Made by a program: the position numbers and the translations under genes. Under the pieces are notes generated by a model that saw only the letters and a program-made list of their open reading frames with translations, had not been told where the DNA came from and did no database searches. From contig NZ_JAHKQB010000037.1 in assembly GCF_018860625.1 (NCBI RefSeq), positions 1 to 46,833 on the forward strand: DNA of 46,833 nucleotides. Reading direction: 5' to 3'. This DNA is from Paracoccus sp. C2R09 (GTDB lineage: Bacteria > Pseudomonadota > Alphaproteobacteria > Rhodobacterales > Rhodobacteraceae). Positions 1 through 8,825 of the stretch are shown piece by piece. The first letter of the stretch is position 1. Every line of letters begins with the position of its first letter.

Positions 1-3000
1 CCGCGACCGAGGATACCGCGCTGTCCTTCGACGCGGCCGATCTGGCGGCGAACGACACCGATGCCGATGGCGATGCGCTGACGGTGGTCTCGGTGACCGC
101 CGGGACGGGTGGCACCGTGGCGCTGACGGACGGGGTGGTGACCTTCACCCCGGATGCGGGCTTCACCGGGACGGCGGACTTCAGCTATGTCGTGTCGGAC
201 GGGACGGCTAGTTCGACGGGCACCGCGACCGTGACGGTCGAGGCATCGGGCCCCGAGGGCATCACCGAAATCGCCTTTGCCGCTTCCGATCTCAGCTCCT
301 ACGACACGCAGGACAAGAACCCTGCCGGGGCGACGATCCTCGATGGGGGGGATGCGCTGCAGCTTTCGGGCAATACCTGGAAGAAGCTGGCCCTGCCTGA
401 GCCGCTGACCGTCCAGCCCGACATGGTTCTGCGCTTCAGCTTCTCGTCCGATCAGATCGGCGAGATCATGGGCATCGGCTTCGAGAGCGACAACCGCTTC
501 ACGACCGATACCGCGAACCAGGCGCTGTTCCAGCTGGCGGGCAGCCAGACCTTCGGCGCCTATGCCGATCAGAGCTTCAACACCTACGAGGCAGGCGACG
601 GCACCGTCACGGTCGAGATCCCGCTGGCCGGGCTGGCCGGGCGCAGCTTCGACTATCTGGTGTTCATGAGCGACGACGATGACGGGATCGGCGCGATCAG
701 CACCTATGGCAATGTCCAGATCGTCAGCACGACGACCACGAACGGCGCGCCCACGGCCAATGACGATGCGGGCTTCGCATCGGCGCCCGGGCAGCCGCTG
801 GTGATCGCAAGCGCCGCGCTTCTGGGCAACGATGTCGACCCGGACGGGGACGCGCTGTCGGTGACGGCTGTGTCGGGTGCGGTGAACGGCACCGTGTCGT
901 TGTCGGGCGGGCAGGTCACCTTCACCGCGGATGCGGGCTTCTCGGGGACGGCCAGCTTCGATTACACGGTCTCGGACGGGAAGGGCGGCACCGATACCGC
1001 GACGGTCGCGGTCGAGGTCAACAGCGGCCCCGATGCGGTCGATGACGGCGGGATCGAGATCGCCCGCGACGGCACCGTCTATCTGACGCCGGCGCAGCTG
1101 CTGGCCAACGATACCGATGCCGACGGTCAGGCCATCAGCCTCGTCTCGGTGTCGAACGCGGTCAACGGCACGGTCGAGTTCGAGGACGACCAGGTCACCT
1201 TCATCCCGGCTGCCGGCTTCACCGGCACTGCCAGCTTCGATTACACGATCGAGGACGCGGCCGGGGGCAGCGACACGGCCACGGTGACCATCTCGGTCGT
1301 GCCGACGCTGGATCCGGGTGCGGGGGTCACGGATGTGGTCTTCTCGGGGGGGGATCTCAGCTCCTATTCCAACCAGGACAAGGACCCGGCCAGCGCTTCG
1401 GTGCAGGATGGCGGGAACGCGCTGCAGATCACCGGCAACAGCTGGAAGAAGCTGGAGCTGCCCGAGCCTTACGCGGTGACGGCGGACACGGTCCTGCGCG
1501 TGACGATCAGGGCCGATCAGATCGGCGAAGTGATCGGCATCGGGCTGGATAACGACAATTCGTTCCAGCAGGCCGACCAGGCGCTGTTCCAGCTGGGTGG
1601 GTCGCAGCCGCTGCCCGCCTATTTCCGCCAGGTTCCGAACGACTACGACACGGCGGGCCAGACGGTCACTTACGAACTGGACCTGAGCCCCTGGGCGGGT
1701 CAGACCTTCAGCCACCTGGTGCTTGCCAACGATGCCGATGCGGTGACGGGCGACGTCACCTTCTCGGATGTGCAGCTGGTCCGGCAGAGCGTCACGAACG
1801 CGAACCCGACCCCTGCGGATGACGCGCTTGCGGCCATCGGCAACGAGGTCACCGTCATCGACCCCACGACGCTGCTGGCCAATGACGGCGATCCGGACGG
1901 CGACGCGCTGACCCTGACGGGCGTGTCCAACGCGACCAATGGCGAGGTCCTGTTCGAGGACGGGTTGATCTACTTCACCCCCGATGACGGCTTCGCGGGC
2001 GAGGCGGGCTTCGACTATACCGTGGCCGATGCGGACGGGGCGACGGCGACGGCCAGCGTCACGCTGAATGTCAACCGCGCACCCGATGCGGTGACCGACA
2101 CGCTGGAGACCGCGGTCGACACGCCGATCTATCTGGGGGCGGATCTGCTGGTGCAGAACGACACCGATCCCGATGGCGATGCGCTGACCGTGACCTCGGT
2201 CGGCGGGGCGACGGGCGGGACGGTCGTGCTGGATGACGAAGGGCAGATCACCTTCACGCCCGATGCGGGCTTCACCGGCGATGCGGGCTTCACCTATACC
2301 GTCAGCGACGGGCGCGGCGGCACCGATACGGGGCTTGCGACCGTCACGGTGGGCGACAGCGATCCCGGCCCCGGCGGTTCGGGAACCGAGATCGACTTCT
2401 CGGCGCTGCCCAGCTCCAACTATGGCGGGCAGTCGGGCGACGGCACGGTCGCATCCTCGGCCGATGGCAGCACGCTGACCATCGACGGGAACACCTGGAA
2501 CAAGTTCACCCTGCCCGAACCCGTTTCGGTCGAGGCGGACACGGTCCTGCGCTTCGACATCGAGATCCCTGCCGAGGGCGAGATCATCGCCATCGGTCTG
2601 GACAACGACTCGAGCTTCTCGGGCAGCCAGCCGCTGTTCCAGATCGCGGGCAGCCAGCTGTGGCCCGTCGCCGATCAGAGCTTCGCCGGCGAGGCCGGCC
2701 CGGGCATCACGACGATCGAGATCCCGCTTGCGGCCTTCGCGGGCCAGAGCTTCCAGTACCTCGTGCTGATCAACGATGCCGACAGGATCGACGGCACCAG
2801 CGCGATCTTCTCGAACGTGGTGGTCGACACGCCGCCGGACGATCTGCCGCCGGTCTTCACCAGCGCGGACACCGTCAGCATGGCCGAGAACCAGACCGCG
2901 GTCGCCACGATCACGGCCGAGGATGCCGACAGCAGCGATCTGACCTTCGGCATCGCCGATACCGGTGCGGATGACGCGCTGTTCGCGATCGATGCCGATA

Positions 3001-6000
3001 CCGGTGCGCTCAGCTTCGTCGCGGCGCCCGATTACGAAAACCCGACCGATGCGGATGGCGACAACGTCTACGAGGTGGACGTGACCGTGTCCGACGGGTC
3101 CTCGACGGTGACGCAATCGGTGCAGGTCTCGGTCGACGACGTGGCCGAGGCGACGGACGATCCCGAACCCCTGCTGCGCATCAACGCATGGGGCGACGCG
3201 GTCGCGGCCATCGACGGCGGTCCCGACTGGCAGGCGGACGGCAACGGCAATGCCGACAGCCCCTATGTCGTGACGGGCGAGGGTCCGGGCTTCAATCGCG
3301 GCGATACCCAGGGGTATTCCGGCGATCCGGGCGACATCCCCGCAGAGGTGCCGCAGGCCGTGCTGAACACCGCGCGGTCGGCCGATGGCGACTTCTCCTA
3401 TGCCATCCCGGTCGGCGATCTGAACGGGAACGGCAGCTATATCGTGAACCTTTACCTGGCCGAGTTGTACGGCGGGAACCAGGCCGTGGGCGATCGGGTC
3501 TTCGACATCAGCGTCGAGGGCATGACGACGGGCATCCTGGACAATTTCGACCCCTCGGCGCCCGATGCGGGCGGTGATCTGCGGGTCGTCAGCTACGAGG
3601 TGACCGTCACCGACGGAGAGCTGAACATCGGCTTCGTCAAGGATCTGGTGGACGGCATCGACAACCCGATCATCAACGCGATCGAGATCATGTCGAACCC
3701 TGCCGCGGCACTGGATACCGATGCCCCCGAGGCCGCGCTGACGCTGACCAACCCGGCCCTGGCCACCGATCCGATCCTGGTCGAGATCGCGCTGTCCGAT
3801 GCCAGCGGCATCGATGCGGCAAGCCTGGGCGATGACGATCTTGCGCTGTCGGTCAACGGGTTCGACGTGTCCGACCCGCCGGTCACCTTCACGGGTCTTG
3901 CGGATGGCGTGGCGACCTACCAGATCGCCGCACCCGCCGGCGGCTGGACCGACGGCACGCAGATCGCGGTCACCCTGACCGAGGGTGCCGTCCTCGACCT
4001 GGCGGGCACGCCCAACGGGAACGAGGCCGCCAGCGCCGGTCTGAGCCTGGATATCGGTGGCGGATCGACGGGTGGCGACGACGCCTCGGTCTATCGCATC
4101 AACGCGGGCGGGGCGTTCATCGCCGCGACCGATGGCGGGCCGGACTGGCTGGGCGATCAGCCGGGGGCGCCGAACGAATATCTGCGCCTGACCAATCCGC
4201 GCGATGCGGCCGATACCGGCGGCACGGCGGCACCCGGCATCGACGGGGTGCCGGATGCGATCTTCTCGACCGCGCGGTCCAGCGACGGGTCCTTCTTCTA
4301 CGACATCCCGGTGTCCGAACTGGGCGGAGGCGAGAATTTCGAGGTCCGGCTGTACCTGGCCGAGGTCTTCCCGGGGGCCCATGCGGGCGATTTCCGGAAC
4401 TTCGACGCCTCGCTGGAAGGGTTCGTCCCGGCCTCGTTCAACAATATCGATCCCGGCGGGCTGTATGGCGGCGGCGGGGGCGTGCTGACGGCGCAGGTCC
4501 ATGTCGATGACGGGGTCCTGAACATCGGCCTGGAAAACGATCTGAAACAGAACCCGATCATCAACGGGATCGAGATCGTGGCCCTGTCTACCGATGTCGA
4601 GAACCCGACCGATCCGGTCGATCCGACCGGCGCGCTCGAGGCGTTCGCGTCGCAATCCGACCTTGCCACCGGATCGACCTATGCCGAAGGCACCATCGGA
4701 TCGGCCAGGCTGGAGGTGATGACCGGGAACAACAACATCCAGTCGTCGAACTATGGCTCCGACTCCTTCGAGGTGACCAATACCGGCGACAAGAAGATCT
4801 CGGCCATTTTCATCGACGTGACCTCGGCGCTGTATCAGGACAGCGTGTTCGATCCCGACGGGCTGGGCGGGGACGATGCCGCCAAGCCCTGGCAGGTCAA
4901 TTCGGACGGCAATACCGGGGCCTACATCTCGGGCAGCGGGTATTTCCTTCCGGGCGAGGATCCGATCCCCAATTCCGGCGGATCGGGCGGGGCCAGCAAT
5001 GGCGGCTACAAGGGCGCGATGGTCAAGTTCAGCGCGACCGACGATGGCGGCTTCACCGCGGGCGAGACGGTCGGCTTCTCGGGGGACATGGACCCGAACT
5101 CGATCGCGGGCATGGCCAAGGGCGATGTGGATGGCAGCGCGATCCTCAGCTGGGATGTCGGTGGCATCTCGGGGCATGAACTGATCGGATCGCTGTTCAC
5201 CGTGCTCTTCGACGACGGCACCACGGCCAGCGGTCAGCTGGCCTCGGACGGCAGTTCGGCCGGGTCGCATACCGTCGCGACTCAGGCGCCGGGCGACACC
5301 GCACCGGGCATCGCGGTCAACGGGCTGAACGCGGGCCAGAACGGCACCTATGGCGGCACGCTGCCCGCCATCACGGTCACGGGCAATCCGGGCGACCTGG
5401 TGCAGATCACCCTGACCAAGGGCTTCAACCCGGTGACCGAGACCGATGCCGGGATCGCGGACCTGGTCAACGACCGGCTGGAGAAATACGACTTCAAGGC
5501 CAACAACGCCTTCGATGCCCAGTCGGTCACGGTCACGATCGGTGCGGACGGGACCTTCGATGCCTCGACGCTGTTCGATTACGACGACGCCGTGAACAAC
5601 AATGTCGGTTCGGGCAGCTTCTCGGGGGATGATGTCCAGCCCATCGCCTTCGTGGCCACCAAGGTCGGCAGCGACGGCCTGCCGGTGGGTCCGACGACGC
5701 AACCGATCTATCTGACCAATGACGGCGGCCCGGTGGTCGGCGATCCGTCCGGCGGGACCGGCGGCGGCGTCGAGGGCTACTATCAGATCAACGGAACCGG
5801 CACGGCGGCCTATTTCAAGGTCCAGATCGAGGATGCCAATGCCAATGGCGGCACCAATCCTGGCGGCAAGTGGTCCTATGAGGCCGCTGCGGACGGGGAT
5901 GGCAACCAGTCGGGCTTCGACGGTGACGGCTACTATCTCTTCGGCAGCAACAGCTCGACCGGGATCGACAACAATGTCGGCGGGAACGAGATGCTGGAAT

Positions 6001-6962
6001 ACACCATCTACGTCCCCGAGGGTGAGACCGGCATCTACAACTTCCGCGTCCGTGCCAGCCGCGACGGCACGGCGGCAGGCGATCAGCAGAACGACATCTG
6101 GCTGAACTTCAAGCATGCCGAGGATGTCGGGAACGGCAATATCGAGGAATTCCTGACGGAAACCACCGATGAGGCCGAACCCGTCGCCGGGGGCTTCGTG
6201 AAGGTCTATGGCGGCCCGAACGACGGCAGCTGGGGCTTTGCAAGCGCGATCGACGGCGTTCCGGGCAACTTCAACGCTCAGATCGAGATCTCCGAGGCCG
6301 GGCTCTATACCGTGCAGCTGGACGGGCGCAGCCAGGGGTTCCATGTCGATTACTGGGACCTGTCCAAGGCGGGCGGTTCGACCCCGAATGCCAGCTCTGC
6401 GGACTCGAGCTTCATCGAGGGCGAGCCGGGCGATGGCGGCGGGTCGGTGGGGTCCGGCGGGATCGTCGTCCCGGTCGATGCGACCTCCGACGATTGGGAG
6501 GAACGCGGCGGCGGGACCAGCGGCGACCTGGAACTGGGCGACAATGGCGGGCCGCAATATGTGGGCATCCGTTTCGACGGGATCGACATTCCCGACGGCG
6601 CGGTGATCACCGAGGCCTTCCTGCGCTTCGAGGCGATGGAGGACAATTCGGATCCCGCATCCTTCACCATCAAGATCGAGGATACCGAGAATGCCGCCGG
6701 CTATTCCTCGGGCTCCACGCCGGGGGGGCGCAGCTATCTTGCCGACGAGTTCCAGTGGAACCCCGAGGCCTGGACCGATGGCGAGACCTACGAGACCGGC
6801 GATCTGTCCGACCTGATCGAGGCGGTGATCGGGGATGACGGCACCAGCGACGGGGCCTTCGGCTTCCTGATCGAGGGTGACGGCAGCCGCGTGGCCCATC
6901 CCTTCGGATCGGGTGGCAATGCGCCCGAACTGGTCATCAACTGGGAAGATCTTCTGATCTGA
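1..6962 (+). CDS. Giant Ig/cadherin-like and malectin-like multidomain surface protein (5' end outside the window)
   Basis: The frame is open from base 3, so the true start lies upstream; about 2,319 codons are visible. Visible modules in order: Big_9/cadherin-like repeats (NDxDxDGD...TFTPDAGFTG...YTVSDG pattern) near nt 40-240, 750-1020, 1040-1300, 1800-2080 and 2090-2350. Between them are three copies of a ~150-residue module (about nt 258-735, 1318-1790, 2380-2835) with shared WKKL/LPEP, GEI-x-GIG and LFQ-x-GSQ signatures. A classical cadherin repeat follows at nt 2850-3150, then two malectin-like domains at about 3170-3690 and 4090-4590, each opening with RINA and DGGPDW. After an unassigned region (4640-5740) come a carbohydrate-module-like segment (5770-6380) and a C-terminal DNRLRE-like beta domain (6470-6950). 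No RTX nonapeptides, LPXTG or membrane anchor are visible. The protein is very acidic, as usual for secreted calcium-binding adhesins. A role in adhesion or polysaccharide binding is inferred; the secretion route is unknown. A hairpin terminator follows. Confidence 0.85.
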   Translation, partial: ATEDTALSFDAADLAANDTDADGDALTVVSVTAGTGGTVALTDGVVTFTPDAGFTGTADFSYVVSDGTASSTGTATVTVEASGPEGITEIAFAASDLSSYDTQDKNPAGATILDGGDALQLSGNTWKKLALPEPLTVQPDMVLRFSFSSDQIGEIMGIGFESDNRFTTDTANQALFQLAGSQTFGAYADQSFNTYEAGDGTVTVEIPLAGLAGRSFDYLVFMSDDDDGIGAISTYGNVQIVSTTTTNGAPTANDDAGFASAPGQPLVIASAALLGNDVDPDGDALSVTAVSGAVNGTVSLSGGQVTFTADAGFSGTASFDYTVSDGKGGTDTATVAVEVNSGPDAVDDGGIEIARDGTVYLTPAQLLANDTDADGQAISLVSVSNAVNGTVEFEDDQVTFIPAAGFTGTASFDYTIEDAAGGSDTATVTISVVPTLDPGAGVTDVVFSGGDLSSYSNQDKDPASASVQDGGNALQITGNSWKKLELPEPYAVTADTVLRVTIRADQIGEVIGIGLDNDNSFQQADQALFQLGGSQPLPAYFRQVPNDYDTAGQTVTYELDLSPWAGQTFSHLVLANDADAVTGDVTFSDVQLVRQSVTNANPTPADDALAAIGNEVTVIDPTTLLANDGDPDGDALTLTGVSNATNGEVLFEDGLIYFTPDDGFAGEAGFDYTVADADGATATASVTLNVNRAPDAVTDTLETAVDTPIYLGADLLVQNDTDPDGDALTVTSVGGATGGTVVLDDEGQITFTPDAGFTGDAGFTYTVSDGRGGTDTGLATVTVGDSDPGPGGSGTEIDFSALPSSNYGGQSGDGTVASSADGSTLTIDGNTWNKFTLPEPVSVEADTVLRFDIEIPAEGEIIAIGLDNDSSFSGSQPLFQIAGSQLWPVADQSFAGEAGPGITTIEIPLAAFAGQSFQYLVLINDADRIDGTSAIFSNVVVDTPPDDLPPVFTSADTVSMAENQTAVATITAEDADSSDLTFGIADTGADDALFAIDADTGALSFVAAPDYENPTDADGDNVYEVDVTVSDGSSTVTQSVQVSVDDVAEATDDPEPLLRINAWGDAVAAIDGGPDWQADGNGNADSPYVVTGEGPGFNRGDTQGYSGDPGDIPAEVPQAVLNTARSADGDFSYAIPVGDLNGNGSYIVNLYLAELYGGNQAVGDRVFDISVEGMTTGILDNFDPSAPDAGGDLRVVSYEVTVTDGELNIGFVKDLVDGIDNPIINAIEIMSNPAAALDTDAPEAALTLTNPALATDPILVEIALSDASGIDAASLGDDDLALSVNGFDVSDPPVTFTGLADGVATYQIAAPAGGWTDGTQIAVTLTEGAVLDLAGTPNGNEAASAGLSLDIGGGSTGGDDASVYRINAGGAFIAATDGGPDWLGDQPGAPNEYLRLTNPRDAADTGGTAAPGIDGVPDAIFSTARSSDGSFFYDIPVSELGGGENFEVRLYLAEVFPGAHAGDFRNFDASLEGFVPASFNNIDPGGLYGGGGGVLTAQVHVDDGVLNIGLENDLKQNPIINGIEIVALSTDVENPTDPVDPTGALEAFASQSDLATGSTYAEGTIGSARLEVMTGNNNIQSSNYGSDSFEVTNTGDKKISAIFIDVTSALYQDSVFDPDGLGGDDAAKPWQVNSDGNTGAYISGSGYFLPGEDPIPNSGGSGGASNGGYKGAMVKFSATDDGGFTAGETVGFSGDMDPNSIAGMAKGDVDGSAILSWDVGGISGHELIGSLFTVLFDDGTTASGQLASDGSSAGSHTVATQAPGDTAPGIAVNGLNAGQNGTYGGTLPAITVTGNPGDLVQITLTKGFNPVTETDAGIADLVNDRLEKYDFKANNAFDAQSVTVTIGADGTFDASTLFDYDDAVNNNVGSGSFSGDDVQPIAFVATKVGSDGLPVGPTTQPIYLTNDGGPVVGDPSGGTGGGVEGYYQINGTGTAAYFKVQIEDANANGGTNPGGKWSYEAAADGDGNQSGFDGDGYYLFGSNSSTGIDNNVGGNEMLEYTIYVPEGETGIYNFRVRASRDGTAAGDQQNDIWLNFKHAEDVGNGNIEEFLTETTDEAEPVAGGFVKVYGGPNDGSWGFASAIDGVPGNFNAQIEISEAGLYTVQLDGRSQGFHVDYWDLSKAGGSTPNASSADSSFIEGEPGDGGGSVGSGGIVVPVDATSDDWEERGGGTSGDLELGDNGGPQYVGIRFDGIDIPDGAVITEAFLRFEAMEDNSDPASFTIKIEDTENAAGYSSGSTPGGRSYLADEFQWNPEAWTDGETYETGDLSDLIEAVIGDDGTSDGAFGFLIEGDGSRVAHPFGSGGNAPELVINWEDLLI

Positions 6963-6984
6963 CCTGAAGGAACGCGAGGGGCGG

Positions 6985-7020
6985 AATGCCGGCACCGTGA
7001 AGGTCGCCGGCATTTCGCGT
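6985..7020 (+). terminator. Rho-independent terminator of the giant surface gene
   Basis: A perfect 9-bp stem (AATGCCGGC at 6985-6993, GCCGGCATT at 7006-7014) with a 12-nt loop is followed by TTCGCGTTTTC, 23 nt after the stop codon. The T tract is interrupted, so efficiency is uncertain. Confidence 0.65.
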
Positions 7021-7052
7021 TTTCATGCCGGGGCAGAGGGTGCTTTTCAGGG

Positions 7053-7085
7053 TTGAATTGCCGTATCAATTCATTAATACATGAA
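7053..7085 (+). promoter_or_regulatory. Promoter with ArsR-type operator for arsenate operon A
   Basis: A -35-like TTGAAT (7053-7058) is followed after 17 nt by the -10-like AATACA (7076-7081). Across the -10 lies the inverted repeat TTCAT-N6-ATGAA (7070-7085), extended to AATTCAT/ATGAAAT with one mismatch. The same -35/-10 geometry and the right half-site occur in front of arsR at 15204-15236. ArsR repressors are known to bind short AT-rich inverted repeats in the promoter of their own operon, so this is the likely ArsR site. Both the regulator assignment and the transcription start (predicted close to the ATG at 7088) are inferences. Confidence 0.6.
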
Positions 7086-7087
7086 AT

Positions 7088-7321
7088 ATGGAAAAGAAGC
7101 ATTCCGATCCGTTCGGCATCGCCGGGAATGACGGCGCTCCGGATACCGACTTGCGGCGGGTATTGTCCCGACCGCAGGACGTGACGCGGGGTTCTTCTAA
7201 TCCATGCACATGGCGGGATTGCGACAGTCCGACGATGGGTCGCGCGATGCCCGCCACGATGCCTGCCGCTTTGGCCGCCCAGAAACATGCATGCCCCACA
7301 GCACGGGAAATTCAGCCATGA
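7088..7321 (+). other. 77-codon reading frame ahead of arsC: arsR remnant or leader ORF
   Basis: The ATG at 7088 sits where the promoter at 7053-7081 would start transcription, so it would be read leaderless. Its first codons (ATG GAA AAG A) and the 11 bases before them are identical to the start of arsR at 15239. Beyond that the translation (MEKKHSDPFG...) shows no winged-helix pattern and I recognise no family. The stop TGA (7319-7321) overlaps the arsC ATG at 7318, the arrangement used for translational coupling. It may be the stump of a lost arsR, a genuine leader peptide, or an untranslated 5' leader of 230 nt. The rest of the stretch 7021-7317 holds no other gene that I can support. Confidence 0.3.
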
Positions 7322-7827
7322 CCGATCGCAAGTACAACGTCCTGTTCATCTGCGTGGGCAATTCCGCCCGCTCGATCTTTGCCGAGGCGATCCTGCGCGA
7401 GGTGGCGGGCGACCGCTTCGTCGCCCATTCCGCAGGAACGCGCCCCTATTCCGAGCTGAACCCCTTCGCGCTGGAAGTGCTGCGCCACAAGGGGCATGAC
7501 GTTTCCGTCCTGCGCGCCAAGAACGTTTCCGAGTTTTCGGGGGCGGATGCGCCGCATCTGGATTTCGTCTTCACCGTCTGCAACCAGTCCGCCAACGAGG
7601 AATGCCCCGCCTGGAAGGGCCAGCCCGTCAGCGGTCACTGGGGCATGCCCGATCCCGTCAAGGCCCAGGGCACCGATGCCGAAAAGGCGCTGGCCTTCCA
7701 GCAGGCCTATGGCGCGCTCCGCCGCCGGATCGAGGCCTTCGTGGCGCTGCCGGTGGCCAGCCTCGACCGGATCGCCCTGCAATCGGCCGTGGACGAGATC
7801 GGCCGCACCAACCCCGAGGATATCTGA
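7318..7827 (+). CDS. arsC: Thioredoxin-type arsenate reductase, LMW-phosphatase fold
   Basis: A 169-aa protein of the low-molecular-weight protein tyrosine phosphatase fold, used by thioredoxin-coupled arsenate reductases (arsenate to arsenite in the cytoplasm). The P-loop CX5R is CVGNSAR (C12 to R18). The resolving cysteine pair of this class is present as C88 and C96 in the VCN...NEEC segment, and the HWGMPDP motif follows with its conserved general-acid Asp. An upstream ATG at 7204 is in frame, but it would add 38 residues ahead of the [13 protein letters not shown] strand that begins this fold, so 7318 is chosen; GGGA lies about 9 nt upstream. It shares a TGATG junction with gapdh. The operon has no arsenite exporter of its own, so its arsenite would have to leave through Acr3 encoded at 15608. 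Confidence 0.9.
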   Translation: MTDRKYNVLFICVGNSARSIFAEAILREVAGDRFVAHSAGTRPYSELNPFALEVLRHKGHDVSVLRAKNVSEFSGADAPHLDFVFTVCNQSANEECPAWKGQPVSGHWGMPDPVKAQGTDAEKALAFQQAYGALRRRIEAFVALPVASLDRIALQSAVDEIGRTNPEDI

Positions 7828-8825
7828 TGACCACCTATGCCCTGAACGGCCTTGGCCGCATCGGCAAGCTTGCCCTGAAGCCCCTGATCGAAAGCGGCGC
7901 GAAGATCGCCTGGATCAACGACGCGGTGGGCGACCCGGAGATGCACGCCCATCTGCTGGAATTCGATACCGTGCATGGCCGTTGGAACGCGGAATTCGGG
8001 CATGATGCGGATGGCGTGACCATCGACGGGACGCGACTGCCCTTCATCGGCGCGAAAGGAATCGCCGACCTGCCGCTGGACGGCGTGGACGTGGTGATCG
8101 ACTGCACCGGCGTCTTCAAGTCCGAGGCCGCGCTTGCCCCCTATTTCGAGGCGGGCGTGAAGAAGGTCGTCGTTTCGGCCCCGGTCAAGGACGGGAATGC
8201 CGCGAACATCGTCTTCGGCGTGAACGATGACAGCTATGATCCGGCCACGCACCGCATCGTGACGGCGGCGTCCTGCACGACCAATTGCCTGGCGCCCGTG
8301 GTCAAGGTCATCCACGAGACCTTCGGCATCCGGCACGGGTCGATCACCACGATCCATGACGTGACGAACACCCAGACCATCGTGGACCGCCCGGCCAAGG
8401 ATCTGCGTCGTGCGCGTTCGGCGCTGAATTCGCTGATCCCCACGACGACCGGATCGGCCACGGCGATCACGCTGATCTATCCCGAACTGAAGGGGCGGCT
8501 GAACGGGCATGCCGTGCGCGTGCCGCTGCTGAACGCGTCGCTGACCGATTGCGTCTTCGAGATCGAACGCGAGACCACCGCCGAAGAGGTCAACGCAGCC
8601 TTCGCCGCTGCCGCCCAAGGACCGCTGAAGGGGATCCTCGGATACGAAACGCGTCCGCTCGTCTCGACCGATTACACGAACGATCCGCGCTCCTCGATCG
8701 TCGATGCGCCTTCGACCATGGTGATCAACGGCACGCAGGTGAAGGTCTATGCCTGGTACGACAACGAGTTCGGCTATGCCAACCGGCTGGTCGATGTCGC
8801 GCTGATGGTGGGTGCATCGGCATGA
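7827..8825 (+). CDS. Glyceraldehyde-3-phosphate dehydrogenase of the ArsJ pathway
   Basis: A 332-aa type I GAPDH. It has the NAD-binding NGLGRIGK at residues 7-14, the catalytic [10 protein letters not shown] with Cys150, and His177 in the TTIHDVT segment. The C-terminal [11 protein letters not shown] motif is intact, so the enzyme should be active. GAPDHs lying next to arsJ use arsenate in place of phosphate and yield 1-arseno-3-phosphoglycerate, the substrate ArsJ exports; this has been shown for the Pseudomonas aeruginosa pair. The gene starts at an ATG overlapping the arsC stop (TGATG) and ends in an ATGA overlap with arsJ, so the three genes look translationally coupled. A purely glycolytic role is less likely given the context. 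No other gap gene is visible in the window. Confidence 0.92.
   Translation: MTTYALNGLGRIGKLALKPLIESGAKIAWINDAVGDPEMHAHLLEFDTVHGRWNAEFGHDADGVTIDGTRLPFIGAKGIADLPLDGVDVVIDCTGVFKSEAALAPYFEAGVKKVVVSAPVKDGNAANIVFGVNDDSYDPATHRIVTAASCTTNCLAPVVKVIHETFGIRHGSITTIHDVTNTQTIVDRPAKDLRRARSALNSLIPTTTGSATAITLIYPELKGRLNGHAVRVPLLNASLTDCVFEIERETTAEEVNAAFAAAAQGPLKGILGYETRPLVSTDYTNDPRSSIVDAPSTMVINGTQVKVYAWYDNEFGYANRLVDVALMVGASA

Noticed and set aside
258..2835. DNA-level tandem duplication in the giant surface gene
   Set aside because: The modules are similar only at the protein level with considerable nucleotide divergence, so they are old domain repeats, not a recent duplication.
7204..7317. Upstream extension of the thioredoxin-type arsC (ATG at 7204)
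   Set aside because: The fold starts at the strand before CVGNSAR; the extra 38 residues have no family support and would waste the ATGA overlap at 7318.
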